Origin: Geothrix sp. SG200
Lineage (GTDB): Bacteria > Acidobacteriota > Holophagae > Holophagales > Holophagaceae
Assembly (NCBI RefSeq): GCF_022808935.1
Contig: NZ_JAKZFR010000007.1
Location: forward strand, 62,001 to 126,000
Length of the DNA stretch: 64,000 nucleotides
Direction: 5' to 3'
Part shown: piece by piece, positions 8,141-16,583 of the stretch
How the letters are laid out: each line of letters begins with the position of its first letter
Position numbering within the stretch: position 1 is the stretch's first letter
Position numbers and translations under genes: made by a program
The notes under the pieces: generated by a model
The model's database searches: none
What the model saw: the letters and a program-made list of their open reading frames with translations, nothing else
What the model was told of the DNA's origin: nothing

Positions 8141-9531
8141 ACTGTGATGCCGTAGTGCTCCGGATCCCAGGGCGGGCTGCTGTTCCAGTGGCCATAGGCA
8201 TGGCTGTCGTCCGTGCGGAACCGCAGGGTGTAGGTTCCCTTGGGCAGGCTGACCACCTCGTCGGCCTGACGGTTCTTCGAGGCGCCGCCCGCGGGCTGGG
8301 TGCGGTCAAGTTCCATGGTCCACACCCGCTTCCCCGCGGCGTCCTCGATCCAGGCCTCGTCGTCCATGCCGTCCCCGCTGCCCTCGGCGATGGCGTAGAT
8401 CCGCACCGATTGCGCATGCGTGAGGGAGAAGGGCGTGCTGCGGTCCTGGTCGTTCCCCACGCGCACCGCTTCCGCCAGCACAGCCCAGGCCAGCGGCTTC
8501 TCCAGCGAGGCCGCCGCCAGGTTCGCCTCCGAAGGGACCGAGATGGTCAGGCCGTACATCCCAGGATCGCAGGGGGGCGCGGCATTCCAGTCCGCCGGCG
8601 AGTGGGAGTCGTCCGTGACGAAGATGGCCTCGTAGTCTCCGGCGGGCAGCTGGATCGTCTCCACCTGGCGGCGGTTCTTCCTCGCGCCGCCGGCGAAGGC
8701 GCTCTTCTCCATGGTCATCTCCCAGACCCGGGCCCGGGTGCGGGCATCCACGATCCAGCCAGTGTCGTTCATGCGCCGCCCGCTCCCCTCGCCTTCGGCG
8801 TAGACATGGACCGACATGGGCTTCCGGAGGTGGAAGGCCTGGGCCCACTGCCCGCCGTCCGCGGCGGCGGACAGGGACACGAGCACGTTCCTCCAGCGCA
8901 GCGGCGTCTCGAAAATGGGCACCTCGGAGGCCTGGCCGCCAGGAAGGTAGATCTCCATCCCGTAGTTCACCACCTGCTCCTTCCAGTGGCGGAGGAGGCT
9001 GGTGCGGTCCGCCCCGAAGGCCGCCAGGAAGCCCCGGGGGCGCTCGGCCTGCTCTGAGGCCAGGCTGCGCCGGTCGATGTTGCGGGTCCACTGGGCCATG
9101 AGGAAGCTCTGGCCGAAGCCGTGGTTGGCGAAGTAGGCCTCGTAGCTGCCCGCGGGCAGGTCCAGATACTGGTCCGCCACGCGGTAATCCCAGTCCCGCT
9201 TCGTGTTCGCACCGTCCATCTGCCACACCACTTCGCGGGTGGTGGCGTTGAGGATCCAGCCGTAGGCGAAGAGGGGCTCTTCAGGCCGGGCGTGGACCAG
9301 GCGACGGAGACCTCCGCCCTTGGCGTACACATGGACCTTCATGGGGCGCGGAAGGGTGAAGCCCTGGCTTTTCACCTCGACGGCCTCGAAGCCCTTCAAG
9401 GAGACGATGCGGGGTTCCGGCTCGGCGGCGCGCAGGGTGACCACCCCGAGCAACAGGGCCAGGATGAACGCCGTGATGGCCTGCACCGTTCGGACCAGGG
9501 CGGCGGCTTCGGACATGAGAAAGGACGACAT
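8125..9531 (-). CDS. Secreted protein with three tandem ~120-residue domains
   Basis: 468 residues. The start at 9531 is chosen because a signal peptide follows (TVQAITAFILALLLGVV, cleaved near LRAA) and GGGGG lies just upstream; the open frame further 5' is spurious. Three homologous domains follow in order, at about residues 45-165, 205-335 and 345-468. Each has a V(H/R)(V/I)YA strand, a VW.M motif, LP.G.Y.A.F and, in the last two, TDDSH followed by WN..PP.DP..YG. No known enzyme motif is visible. A beta-rich binding or adhesive role outside the cytoplasm is inferred only from export and repetition. Confidence 0.75.
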   Translation of the reverse strand: MSSFLMSEAAALVRTVQAITAFILALLLGVVTLRAAEPEPRIVSLKGFEAVEVKSQGFTLPRPMKVHVYAKGGGLRRLVHARPEEPLFAYGWILNATTREVVWQMDGANTKRDWDYRVADQYLDLPAGSYEAYFANHGFGQSFLMAQWTRNIDRRSLASEQAERPRGFLAAFGADRTSLLRHWKEQVVNYGMEIYLPGGQASEVPIFETPLRWRNVLVSLSAAADGGQWAQAFHLRKPMSVHVYAEGEGSGRRMNDTGWIVDARTRARVWEMTMEKSAFAGGARKNRRQVETIQLPAGDYEAIFVTDDSHSPADWNAAPPCDPGMYGLTISVPSEANLAAASLEKPLAWAVLAEAVRVGNDQDRSTPFSLTHAQSVRIYAIAEGSGDGMDDEAWIEDAAGKRVWTMELDRTQPAGGASKNRQADEVVSLPKGTYTLRFRTDDSHAYGHWNSSPPWDPEHYGITVYSGP

Positions 9532-9635
9532 GGAACCCCCGACGGGACGCCTCCAAGGTAGGCCTGATCGTCCTGGCCACGGGCCCGGATCGGCGAACGG
9601 TGGCACCGGACCGGCCATCGATCCGGCTCCGGGGT

Positions 9636-10238
9636 TCACAAGCCCGCGGGCGCCCCCGCCCCACCGCCGGCCACGGCGTTCAGGTAGAAATCCAGCATCG
9701 CGGCGAGGGAGGCCGGGTCCCGCCGCAGGCGGCTGCGCAGGGCCGCGCCCTCCCAGCAGTCCACCAGGCGGTCCGCCAGCTGCCGCACATCGCATCCCTC
9801 GGGAAGCTCATGCCTCTGCAGGGCCTCGTCGAGGCAGGCGGCCATGCGTGCCGCGATGGCGGCGAAGCAGGCCTCGATCTTGGCCCGGAAGGCCTCGCTC
9901 ACGCCCGACAGCTCCTGGCCGAGGCCGCCCAGCAGGCAGCCCATGTAGCCCTGCTCCCGGTAGGCTTGCTGAGTGAGCTCGAAGAAGGCTCGCACCCGGT
10001 CGAGAGGCGGCCGCGTCCGGTCCTGAAGACAGGCGTCCAGACCCGCGTGGACCTGGGCCATGTAGGCGTCCACCACCTGGAGGGCGAAGTCCTCCTTGTC
10101 CTTGAAGTGGTGGTAGAAGGAGCCCTTGGGGATCTCCGTGGCCGAGAGCAGGGCTTCGATGCCCAGGCCGTTGTAGCCTCGCTCCAGCAGCATGCGGAGC
10201 CCGGCCTCGATCAGGTGCTGCTTCGTCGAACGCGTCAT
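9636..10238 (-). CDS. TetR/AcrR-family repressor next to a cupin gene
   Basis: 200 residues. The N-terminal helix-turn-helix is typical of TetR proteins: RGYNGLGIEALLSATEIPKG, then SFYHHFKDKEDFA (about residues 20-52). The remainder is the helical ligand and dimer domain. Its ATG overlaps the cupin stop in an ATGA arrangement, so both are translated from one message that starts at the promoter near 10670-10696. A GACCGGTC palindrome lies just after that promoter and is the likely operator, giving autoregulation. The inducer is unknown. Confidence 0.9.
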   Translation of the reverse strand: MTRSTKQHLIEAGLRMLLERGYNGLGIEALLSATEIPKGSFYHHFKDKEDFALQVVDAYMAQVHAGLDACLQDRTRPPLDRVRAFFELTQQAYREQGYMGCLLGGLGQELSGVSEAFRAKIEACFAAIAARMAACLDEALQRHELPEGCDVRQLADRLVDCWEGAALRSRLRRDPASLAAMLDFYLNAVAGGGAGAPAGL

Positions 10239-10621
10239 CCCCTCGTCTTCTCGATCAGGTGGTCGATGACGCAGGTGTGTTCATGCTGAGGGCTGAACAT
10301 GATGAGGTCCGCATCGGCGTCCACCCGCACATTGTGCCCGGGTGGCCAGTAGAACAGGTCGTCGGCGGCCACAGTCTCCTGGCGCCCCGCCGCGTCCGTG
10401 GTGGTGATCCGGCCTTTCAGCACGAACCCCCAGTGCGGGCACTGGCACAGATCGCCGTCCAGGCCCTTGAACAGCGGCGTGGTATCCACACCCGCCGCCA
10501 GGCTGAAGTACTCTCCGCTGAACTTCCCATAGCCGTTCGTGTCCCCGAAATCCCGCTGCTGGCGCATGGTGACCCCCGGAACCTGCAGCGCAGTCGGGAC
10601 CGCATTCTTGGCGATCTTCAT
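10235..10621 (-). CDS. Small cupin-domain protein
   Basis: 128 residues forming a single cupin barrel: QCPHWGFVLKGRITTT (motif 1 region, about residue 60), then a proline-glycine turn PPGHNVRVDAD (about 92-102). Conserved histidines could hold a metal, but not every canonical cupin ligand is visible. An AAGGAGGAGGT ribosome site lies directly before the ATG. It is the first gene of the cupin-tetR operon, so the protein is probably involved in handling or sensing the small molecule the repressor responds to. That role is inference. Confidence 0.85.
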   Translation of the reverse strand: MKIAKNAVPTALQVPGVTMRQQRDFGDTNGYGKFSGEYFSLAAGVDTTPLFKGLDGDLCQCPHWGFVLKGRITTTDAAGRQETVAADDLFYWPPGHNVRVDADADLIMFSPQHEHTCVIDHLIEKTRG

Positions 10622-10649
10622 ACCTCCTCCTTGTTTTTTTCAGGCACTA

Positions 10650-10696
10650 GACCGGTCAGTCCAGAGACACGATAGGCCGCCGCCACGCCTCGTCAA
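10650..10696 (-). promoter_or_regulatory. Promoter and TetR operator of the cupin-tetR operon
   Basis: Reading the minus strand, TTGACG (10696-10691) and TATCGT (10674-10669) are 16 bases apart and fit sigma-70 -35 and -10 boxes. The 8-bp palindrome GACCGGTC (10650-10657) falls about ten bases past the -10, where a bound repressor would block initiation. GACC...GGTC cores are typical of TetR operators. Confidence 0.65.
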
Positions 10697-10827
10697 CCAG
10701 GCAAGCGCAAAAAAATCATGCCGCCATCAATGCTGGTTTAATCCAATATCATGCACCGTTTAGCAGGCACCCATGGCATGGATCACGCAAGGATCGGTGG
10801 GGGCTCAGCCGCATTCTTTCAAAAAAA

Positions 10828-10883
10828 GCAACCAATGGGTTGCGTCATCCCCCGGTCCGCTTAACATGCAACCAGGAGGTTAC
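10828..10883 (+). promoter_or_regulatory. Promoter with two matching operators for the SRPBCC-arsR operon
   Basis: Two dyads share the same arms: GCAACC-AATG-GGTTGC (10828-10843) and GCAACC-AGGA-GGTTAC (10868-10883), 40 bases apart, close to four helical turns. Between them lie TTGCGT (10840-10845) and TAACAT (10862-10867), spaced by 16 bases, a plausible promoter. The second dyad contains the AGGAGG ribosome site. An ArsR-type repressor is the second gene of this operon, so these are its likely autoregulatory sites. Confidence 0.72.
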
Positions 10884-10888
10884 ACGTA

Positions 10889-11344
10889 ATGACATCGAGC
10901 ACCGACTGCATCAGGAAGGAGATCCATCTCCGCGCGCCCCGGACACGGGTCTGGAAGGCGCTGTCGGACGCCGAGGAGTTCGGCACCTGGTTCGGGATGA
11001 AGCTGGAGGGGCGCTTCGTGCCCGGCCAGCCGGTCTTCGGACGGATCACCCACCCCGACTACTCGCACATCCACCTGGAGATGAGGATCGAGCGCATGGA
11101 AGCGGAGCGCCTCTTCTCCTACCGCTGGCACCCCTATCCCATGGACATGAAGCGGGACTACTCCGTCGAGCCCATGACCCTCGTGGAGTTCCACCTCGAA
11201 GCGGCCGAGGGCGGCACCCTGCTCAAGGTGGTGGAATCCGGCTTCGACAGCCTGCCTCCGGACCGGCGCGACGAGGCCTTCCGCATGAACGACGCGGGCT
11301 GGACCGGCCAGATCACCCGGATCGAACGCCATGTCACGAGCTGA
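10889..11344 (+). CDS. SRPBCC (AHSA1-like) domain protein
   Basis: 151 residues matching the START/Bet v1-like fold of the AHSA1 family: it begins with IRKEIHLRAPRTRVWKALSD, followed by FGTWFGMKLEG, FSYRWHP and a C-terminal helix with W-T-QI-RIERH. Such proteins have a hydrophobic pocket, and the single-domain bacterial ones are often encoded with an ArsR regulator, exactly as here. The arsR ATG lies 14 bases inside this gene. The ligand is unknown. Confidence 0.9.
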   Translation: MTSSTDCIRKEIHLRAPRTRVWKALSDAEEFGTWFGMKLEGRFVPGQPVFGRITHPDYSHIHLEMRIERMEAERLFSYRWHPYPMDMKRDYSVEPMTLVEFHLEAAEGGTLLKVVESGFDSLPPDRRDEAFRMNDAGWTGQITRIERHVTS

Positions 11345-11675
11345 GGCTCTCTCTCCCACGCGGCTGAAGGATGCGGCCCCGCTCTTCGCCGCCCTGGGGG
11401 ATGCCACGCGGTTGGGCCTGCTCGTGAGCCTCTGCTCCGGTGGACCGCTCACGGTCACGCGCCTGAGCGGCCAGTTCGACGTCTCCCGGCAGGCCATCAC
11501 CAAGCACCTCGACGTGCTGGCCGAAGCGGGGCTCGTCAAGAGCAGCCGCCGGGGACGGGAGCGCATCTGGACCTTCGAGCCCAAGCGCCTCGAGGATGCC
11601 CACCAGTACCTGGAGCGCCTGTCCAGGGAGTGGGACGTCGCCCTGGGGCGGCTCAAGGCCTTCGTCGAAACCTGA
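11331..11675 (+). CDS. ArsR-family winged-helix repressor
   Basis: 114 residues with a winged helix-turn-helix: FAALGDATRLGLLVSL, then QFDVSRQAITKHLDVL (recognition helix, about residues 43-58) and a wing RRGRERIWTFEP. It lacks the cysteine pairs of metal-sensing ArsR proteins, placing it with the metal-independent group that pairs with SRPBCC proteins. It overlaps the SRPBCC gene and probably represses both by binding the two GCAACC/GGTTGC dyads upstream. Confidence 0.92.
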   Translation: MSRAEALSPTRLKDAAPLFAALGDATRLGLLVSLCSGGPLTVTRLSGQFDVSRQAITKHLDVLAEAGLVKSSRRGRERIWTFEPKRLEDAHQYLERLSREWDVALGRLKAFVET

Positions 11676-11802
11676 TACCCGTCCGGCCTCCGGGAACAGA
11701 CACCCGTCCCCGATGCCTCCATCTCCTGCTTCCAGGCGGGCGGATCCCCGTCTGCCCCGCACGACCAACCCGCGCCACCGGCGCCCTTCTCAAGGAGGAC
11801 CC

Positions 11803-12258
11803 ATGTCCCAGCCCTGGACCACGCTCTTCTCCCTCAACCGTCAGGTCCTGATGGCAAGGAACCTGGCCGACGTCACCCAGGATCAGGCGGACCAGCCGCC
11901 GGCGCCCCACCTGAACAGCATCACGTGGATCCTCACCCACCTCGTGGAGAACCGGCGCTGGCTCCTGGAAACCCTGCTCGAGTCCGGCGACCGGCCGGCG
12001 GCGACCGGGCCCCGGTCCCTGGCGCAGCTCGATGCCGCGATGGACGAGACGCAGGCGGCCCTTGCGGAGGCCTTCGACGGCGTCGTCGACTGGCGCGAGC
12101 CGCGGACTCATCCCGCCATGCAGGTTGCCCTCCCCCTGGAGCAGATCGTGGGCACTTTCCTCATGGAGGAGGCCTACCACCTGGGCCAGATTGGCACCGC
12201 CCGGAAGCTCATGGGGATGCCTGGCGCGATGAAGGCTCCCGAGACCGCCAAGGTCTAG
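11803..12258 (+). CDS. DinB-family protein
   Basis: 151 residues from an ATG preceded by AAGGAGG. The four-helix DinB/YfiT-type bundle is indicated by SITWILTHLVENRRWLLE near the N-terminus and EEAYHLGQIGTARKLMG near the C-terminus; the histidines in these two helices are the usual metal ligands. DinB-like proteins of this type include thiol-dependent transferases. It follows the SRPBCC-arsR pair on the same strand with a 127-base gap, so co-transcription is possible. Substrate unknown. Confidence 0.8.
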   Translation: MSQPWTTLFSLNRQVLMARNLADVTQDQADQPPAPHLNSITWILTHLVENRRWLLETLLESGDRPAATGPRSLAQLDAAMDETQAALAEAFDGVVDWREPRTHPAMQVALPLEQIVGTFLMEEAYHLGQIGTARKLMGMPGAMKAPETAKV

Positions 12259-12340
12259 CCGGAGGTCCCCGATATCGGCGTGGAGTCGTCCCCGCCGGTG
12301 CGGGCCACCCCGCCCTTTCATCGACACGAGGAAAGAAGAC

Positions 12341-13054
12341 ATGACGCGTTCCACAATCGGAATCATCGGTGCTGGGAGCATGGGAGGGGTCCTTACCCGC
12401 CACCTTGCCGAACTCGGTCATCACGTCTTGATCGCGAACTCGAGAGGTCCCGAGAGCCTGATGGCGTTCGCGGCCACCATCGGCGCGACCCCCGCTCCCG
12501 TAGCTGAGGTCGCACATGCCGGAGACATCATCATCCTTGCGATTCCAACGAAGGCGGTCCCCAATCTTCCACCTGGGTTGTTTTCAAGTCTCTCGAGCAG
12601 CGTTGTCGTCATCGATATCGGCAACTACCATCCCGAACTCCGCGATGGCCGCATCCACGCAATAGACCAGGGGCTGACCGACAGCCAGTGGGTCGCGCAG
12701 CAGATCGGCCATCCCGTGATCAAGGCATTCAACAACATCTTCGCCGGGAGCCTTGCCGAACTAGGGGCACCGAAGGGGACAAGGGGGCGGAGGGCCCTGT
12801 CGGTCTGTGGCGATTCTGCTGAAGCCAAGGCGACCGTGCTCGGCCTCGTCGACGATCTCGGGTTCGACCCGGTCGATGGTGGCACTCTGCGCGAGTCCTG
12901 GCGACAGCAGCCCGGAACGCCGGCCTACTGCCACGATCTCGACGCCGCCTCCCTCCGGCGTGCACTCGCCGGGGCCGACCAGAGCCGGACCGCCCAATAC
13001 CGCGCCGAGCAAGAGGCTCGCATCAGGCGATCCTTGCGAGGCCGCGAAGGATAA
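12341..13054 (+). CDS. F420-type NADP oxidoreductase (NAD(P)-binding reductase)
   Basis: 237 residues. The N-terminal Rossmann motif is IGIIGAGSMGGVLTRHLAE, followed by IANSRGPESL, the pattern of NADPH-dependent F420 reductase-like proteins and of related NADP-binding oxidoreductases; KAFNNIFA occurs near residue 128. These enzymes move hydride between NADP(H) and a partner, but whether this one uses F420 is not shown. Codon third positions are clearly less GC-rich than in neighbouring genes, suggesting recent transfer. GAGGAAAGAAG precedes the ATG. Confidence 0.82.
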   Translation: MTRSTIGIIGAGSMGGVLTRHLAELGHHVLIANSRGPESLMAFAATIGATPAPVAEVAHAGDIIILAIPTKAVPNLPPGLFSSLSSSVVVIDIGNYHPELRDGRIHAIDQGLTDSQWVAQQIGHPVIKAFNNIFAGSLAELGAPKGTRGRRALSVCGDSAEAKATVLGLVDDLGFDPVDGGTLRESWRQQPGTPAYCHDLDAASLRRALAGADQSRTAQYRAEQEARIRRSLRGREG

Positions 13055-13086
13055 CCCGACCGAAGCGAATGGCGATCACGGCGACA

Positions 13087-13117
13087 GCCAGAAGCGTCAA
13101 CGGTTGATGCTTCTGGC
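13087..13117. terminator. Bidirectional hairpin between convergent genes
   Basis: A long dyad, GCCAGAAGCGTCAAC (13087-13101) against GTTGATGCTTCTGGC (13103-13117), with one G-T pair, lies between the reductase gene and the end of mfd. Its position between two convergent stops suggests termination in both directions, although there is no clear T-run. Confidence 0.6.
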
Positions 13118-13128
13118 GTCGTCGGGCC

Positions 13129-16100
13129 TCACTCCGCCATCTTCGCCCACTCCGCCAGCACGCGCTGGGCCTGGATCACGGGGCCGCCTTCGCCGGGCGG
13201 CATGGGCAGCAGCACGGCGCCGTCGGGGTTGAGCTGGGCGTCCTTCCGGGCGCGCACCCAGGCCATGAGCTGGGCGGCATCCACCGGCGTCTGGGGGCTG
13301 AGGCGCAGCTTGAGCCGGCCGGACTGGACCGTGACTTCGCTGACGGCGAGGTGCTGGGCCCGCAGCTTCACCTTGAGCACCTCGAAGAAGCGCTGGGTGT
13401 CGGGGTCGTCCTCGGGCACGCGGCCGAAGCGGTCCTCCAGATCGAGCCGGTAGAGGTCCAGGTCCTTCTCCTCGCGCAGCCGGGAGATGCGCTTGTACGC
13501 CACCAGCCGTTCGGCGGCCTGGTCGATCCAGCGGCGGCTGAGCTGGGCGCCCGGCGCCAGGCCGTCCACCTTCACTTCGAAGGCGGTGCTGGGCTGGCCC
13601 TGCAGCTCCTGGAGCGTCTCCTCCAGAAGCTTCACGTAGAGCTCGAAGCCGATGTCGTGGATGTGGCCGCTCTGCTCGCCGCCCAGCAGGTTGCCCGCGC
13701 CGCGCAGCTCCAGGTCCATGGCGGCGACGCGGAAGCCGGAGCCCAGCTCCGAGAAGTCCTCGAGCGCCTGGAGGCGCTTGCGGGCGTCCTCGCTGATCTC
13801 GTGCTTGGGCGGGATCATCAGGTAGGCGTAGGCTGGCACGTCGCTGCGGCCCACGCGGCCCCGCAGCTGGTAGAGCTGGCTCAGCCCGAAAGCGTCCGCC
13901 CGGTGGACGATGAGCGTGTTGGCGTTGGGCACGTCCAGGCCGTTCTCCACGATGGTGGTGGCCACCAGAACGTCGATGCGGCCTTCCATGAAGCCGAGCA
14001 TCACCTGCTCCAGGCCCTCGTCGCTCATCTGGCCGTGGCCCACCGCCACGCGGGCGTCGGGCACCAGCTCCCGCACACGCTCGGCGATGCTGATGATGGA
14101 CTCCACGCGATTGTGCACCAGGTAGACCTGCCCGCCGCGGCGCAGCTCGAACTGGACGGCCGTCTGCACCAGCTCGTCGCTCCAGGGCGCCACCACGGTC
14201 TCGATGGCCAGGCGGTCCTTCGGCGGCGTCTCGATGAGGCTGATTTCGCGCAGGCCCGTGAGGCTCATGTGGAGCGTGCGCGGGATGGGCGTGGCGGAGA
14301 GCGCCAGCTGGTCCACGTTGAGGCGCAGCTTCTTCAGCTTCTCCTTGTGGCCCACGCCGAAGCGCTGCTCCTCGTCCACCACCACCAGGCCCAGGTCCGC
14401 GAACGTCACCCGGGCGCCCAGCAGCTGGTGCGTGCCGATGACGATCTCCACCTTGCCGTCGGCCACCTCCTGGAGGATGCGCTTCTGCTCCGCCGGATCG
14501 ACGAAGCGGTTGAGCATCTCGATGCGGATGGGGAAGCCCGAGAACCTTTCCCGGAACGTCCTGAAGTGCTGGAAGCAGAGCACGGTGGTGGGGCAGAGCA
14601 CGGCCACCTGGCGGCCTTCCAGGGCCACCTTGGCGGCGGCGCGCATGGCGACTTCCGTCTTGCCGAAGCCCACGTCGCCCACCAGCAGGCGATCCATCGG
14701 TCGCGGCGACTCCAGGTCCGCCTTCACGGCCTCGATGGCCTCGATCTGGTCCGGCGTGGGCGTGAAGGGGAAGCTGGCGTCGAAGGCCGCCATATCCGGC
14801 CCGTCCGGCGGGTAGGCGTGGCCCTTCTCAAGTTTTCTCTGGGCGTAGAGCTTGAGCAGCTCGTCGGCCATGTCGCGGATGGCCTTCTTGGCCCTGCGCT
14901 TGACCTTGGCCCAGGAGGCGCCGCCCAGCTTGTCCAGGGGTGGCAGGTGGCCCTCGGCGCCGGTGTAGCGCTGCACGAGGTCCGCCCGCTCCAGGCTGAC
15001 GTTGAGCTGGCCGCCGTCGGCGTAGCGGAGCTGGAGCACCTCCTGCTCCTCGCCGCCCACGGTGAGCGTGGCGAAGCCCAGGAACTCGCCGATGCCGTGG
15101 TCCAGGTGCACCACGCGGTCGCCGGGCTTGAGGTCCCGAAGGTCCGAGAGGAAGGCCGCGCTGCGGGATTTCTTCGGCGCCGCCTGGATGGCCTTGCGAC
15201 CGAAGACTTCCCGCTCCGTGAAGAGGGCGAGGCGGCACTCCTTGATGAGCACGCCAGCGCTGAGGTTCAGGCGAAGGGCCCGGCAGCCCGTCTCGGTGCC
15301 GTAGGCCTGGGGCAGGTCGTAGTCCCGCAGGAACTCCGCGAAGCGGTCCCGCATGCCGGGCGTGCTGCCCGCCAGCACCACCCGGAAGCCCGTGAGCGCC
15401 AGCTCCTGTGCCTGCTCCGCCAGGTCCGGCAGGCGCCCCTGGAATTCCCGCAGGGGCTGGACCGTGACGGGCACCGTGGCCTCGCTTTGCCACTCGGTGA
15501 GGAGGAGTGAGATTCGGCTTGGGTCCGAAGGGAGGAAGCGGTCCTCGAAATCGGGACACACCACGCCACCGCGGCGCAGGGTGGCCAGGCCCTCCTCGAT
15601 GCGGGCGCGCTCGGCTTCGCGCAGGGCCTCCTCCCAGGCAGGATCGAGGCGCACCCGCAGGCAGGGTGGCACCCAGTGCACCAGCTGCCCCTTGGGCTGG
15701 GCCAGCAGGGGGTGGAACAGCTCCTCGCCGGGGAAGTGGCCGTGGGTGGCCAGCCGCGCCCTGCGGAAGGCCAGGTCGTCCTCGGGTTCGGCGGTGCGGT
15801 CCGCCCGGGAGGCCACGGCGGCCAGCAGGACCTGTCCGTCACCGCGCTCGCCCTCGAAGCGCGGATAGAGGGTGAGCGATTCCAGCGACTCGCCCGTGCG
15901 GCGCTGGGTGTCGGGATCGAAGGGCGAGAGGCGCTCCAGCTCGTCGCCGAAGGTCTCCAGGCGCAGGGGCTGGTCCAGGTGGTCCGGCCAGAGGTCCACC
16001 ACCATGCCGCGGGAGCTGAACTCGCCCGGCGCGCCGGCCATCTCCGTGCGGCGGTAGCCCAGGGCCACCAGGGTCTCGAGCAGCAGGTCCCGGGGCACCT

Positions 16101-16542
16101 CGGCGCCGATCCTCAGTTCCAGCTTCTGCTTCTGGAACCAGGTGGGATGGGGCAGGCGCTCGCTGGCCGTGAGGGGCCCCGTGACCAGTACCTGCACCCG
16201 GCGCTCCAGCAGGCCCACCAGGGTGGAGAGCCGGTCCCGCAGCACCATGCCCGGCGGGCTGCTCTCGCCGCCGACATAGGCCGCGAAGCCTGGGAAATGG
16301 GCCACACCCGCCTCGGGCAGCAGGGCCTGCAGGTCCTGGGCCAGGGTGCGGGCCTCGGCTTCGCTGGGGGCGTCCACCCACAGGGACTGGACCCGCCCAC
16401 CCTTGGAGATCCAGGCCGCCAGCACCAGGGCCAGGGCCGGCGGCGACGCCCAGCGCAGCCGGGCCCCCGAGACCGCAAGGGCCTCCGCGGGAGCCTCGGC
16501 CAGGCGGAGCAGGTCCCTCAGATCAGCGCCGGCAGCAGTCAT
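13129..16542 (-). CDS. mfd: Transcription-repair coupling factor Mfd
   Basis: 1137 residues, full family length. Mfd is the DNA translocase that displaces RNA polymerase stalled at lesions and recruits UvrA. In order: the UvrB-like N-terminal modules; the RNA-polymerase-interacting CarD-like domain (GDRVVHLDHGIGEF, about residue 474); the helicase core with Walker A GDVGFGKTE (about 621), DEEQRFGV (about 720) and RGRVGRSD (about 890); then the C-terminal TRCF domain. ATG is at 16542. The nitroreductase and pump genes upstream are on the same strand but 41 bases away. Confidence 0.97.
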   Translation of the reverse strand: MTAAGADLRDLLRLAEAPAEALAVSGARLRWASPPALALVLAAWISKGGRVQSLWVDAPSEAEARTLAQDLQALLPEAGVAHFPGFAAYVGGESSPPGMVLRDRLSTLVGLLERRVQVLVTGPLTASERLPHPTWFQKQKLELRIGAEVPRDLLLETLVALGYRRTEMAGAPGEFSSRGMVVDLWPDHLDQPLRLETFGDELERLSPFDPDTQRRTGESLESLTLYPRFEGERGDGQVLLAAVASRADRTAEPEDDLAFRRARLATHGHFPGEELFHPLLAQPKGQLVHWVPPCLRVRLDPAWEEALREAERARIEEGLATLRRGGVVCPDFEDRFLPSDPSRISLLLTEWQSEATVPVTVQPLREFQGRLPDLAEQAQELALTGFRVVLAGSTPGMRDRFAEFLRDYDLPQAYGTETGCRALRLNLSAGVLIKECRLALFTEREVFGRKAIQAAPKKSRSAAFLSDLRDLKPGDRVVHLDHGIGEFLGFATLTVGGEEQEVLQLRYADGGQLNVSLERADLVQRYTGAEGHLPPLDKLGGASWAKVKRRAKKAIRDMADELLKLYAQRKLEKGHAYPPDGPDMAAFDASFPFTPTPDQIEAIEAVKADLESPRPMDRLLVGDVGFGKTEVAMRAAAKVALEGRQVAVLCPTTVLCFQHFRTFRERFSGFPIRIEMLNRFVDPAEQKRILQEVADGKVEIVIGTHQLLGARVTFADLGLVVVDEEQRFGVGHKEKLKKLRLNVDQLALSATPIPRTLHMSLTGLREISLIETPPKDRLAIETVVAPWSDELVQTAVQFELRRGGQVYLVHNRVESIISIAERVRELVPDARVAVGHGQMSDEGLEQVMLGFMEGRIDVLVATTIVENGLDVPNANTLIVHRADAFGLSQLYQLRGRVGRSDVPAYAYLMIPPKHEISEDARKRLQALEDFSELGSGFRVAAMDLELRGAGNLLGGEQSGHIHDIGFELYVKLLEETLQELQGQPSTAFEVKVDGLAPGAQLSRRWIDQAAERLVAYKRISRLREEKDLDLYRLDLEDRFGRVPEDDPDTQRFFEVLKVKLRAQHLAVSEVTVQSGRLKLRLSPQTPVDAAQLMAWVRARKDAQLNPDGAVLLPMPPGEGGPVIQAQRVLAEWAKMAE

Positions 16543-16583
16543 GGCACCCTCCAGAGTGCCTCAACCCGGCCCCGGAGACGAGT

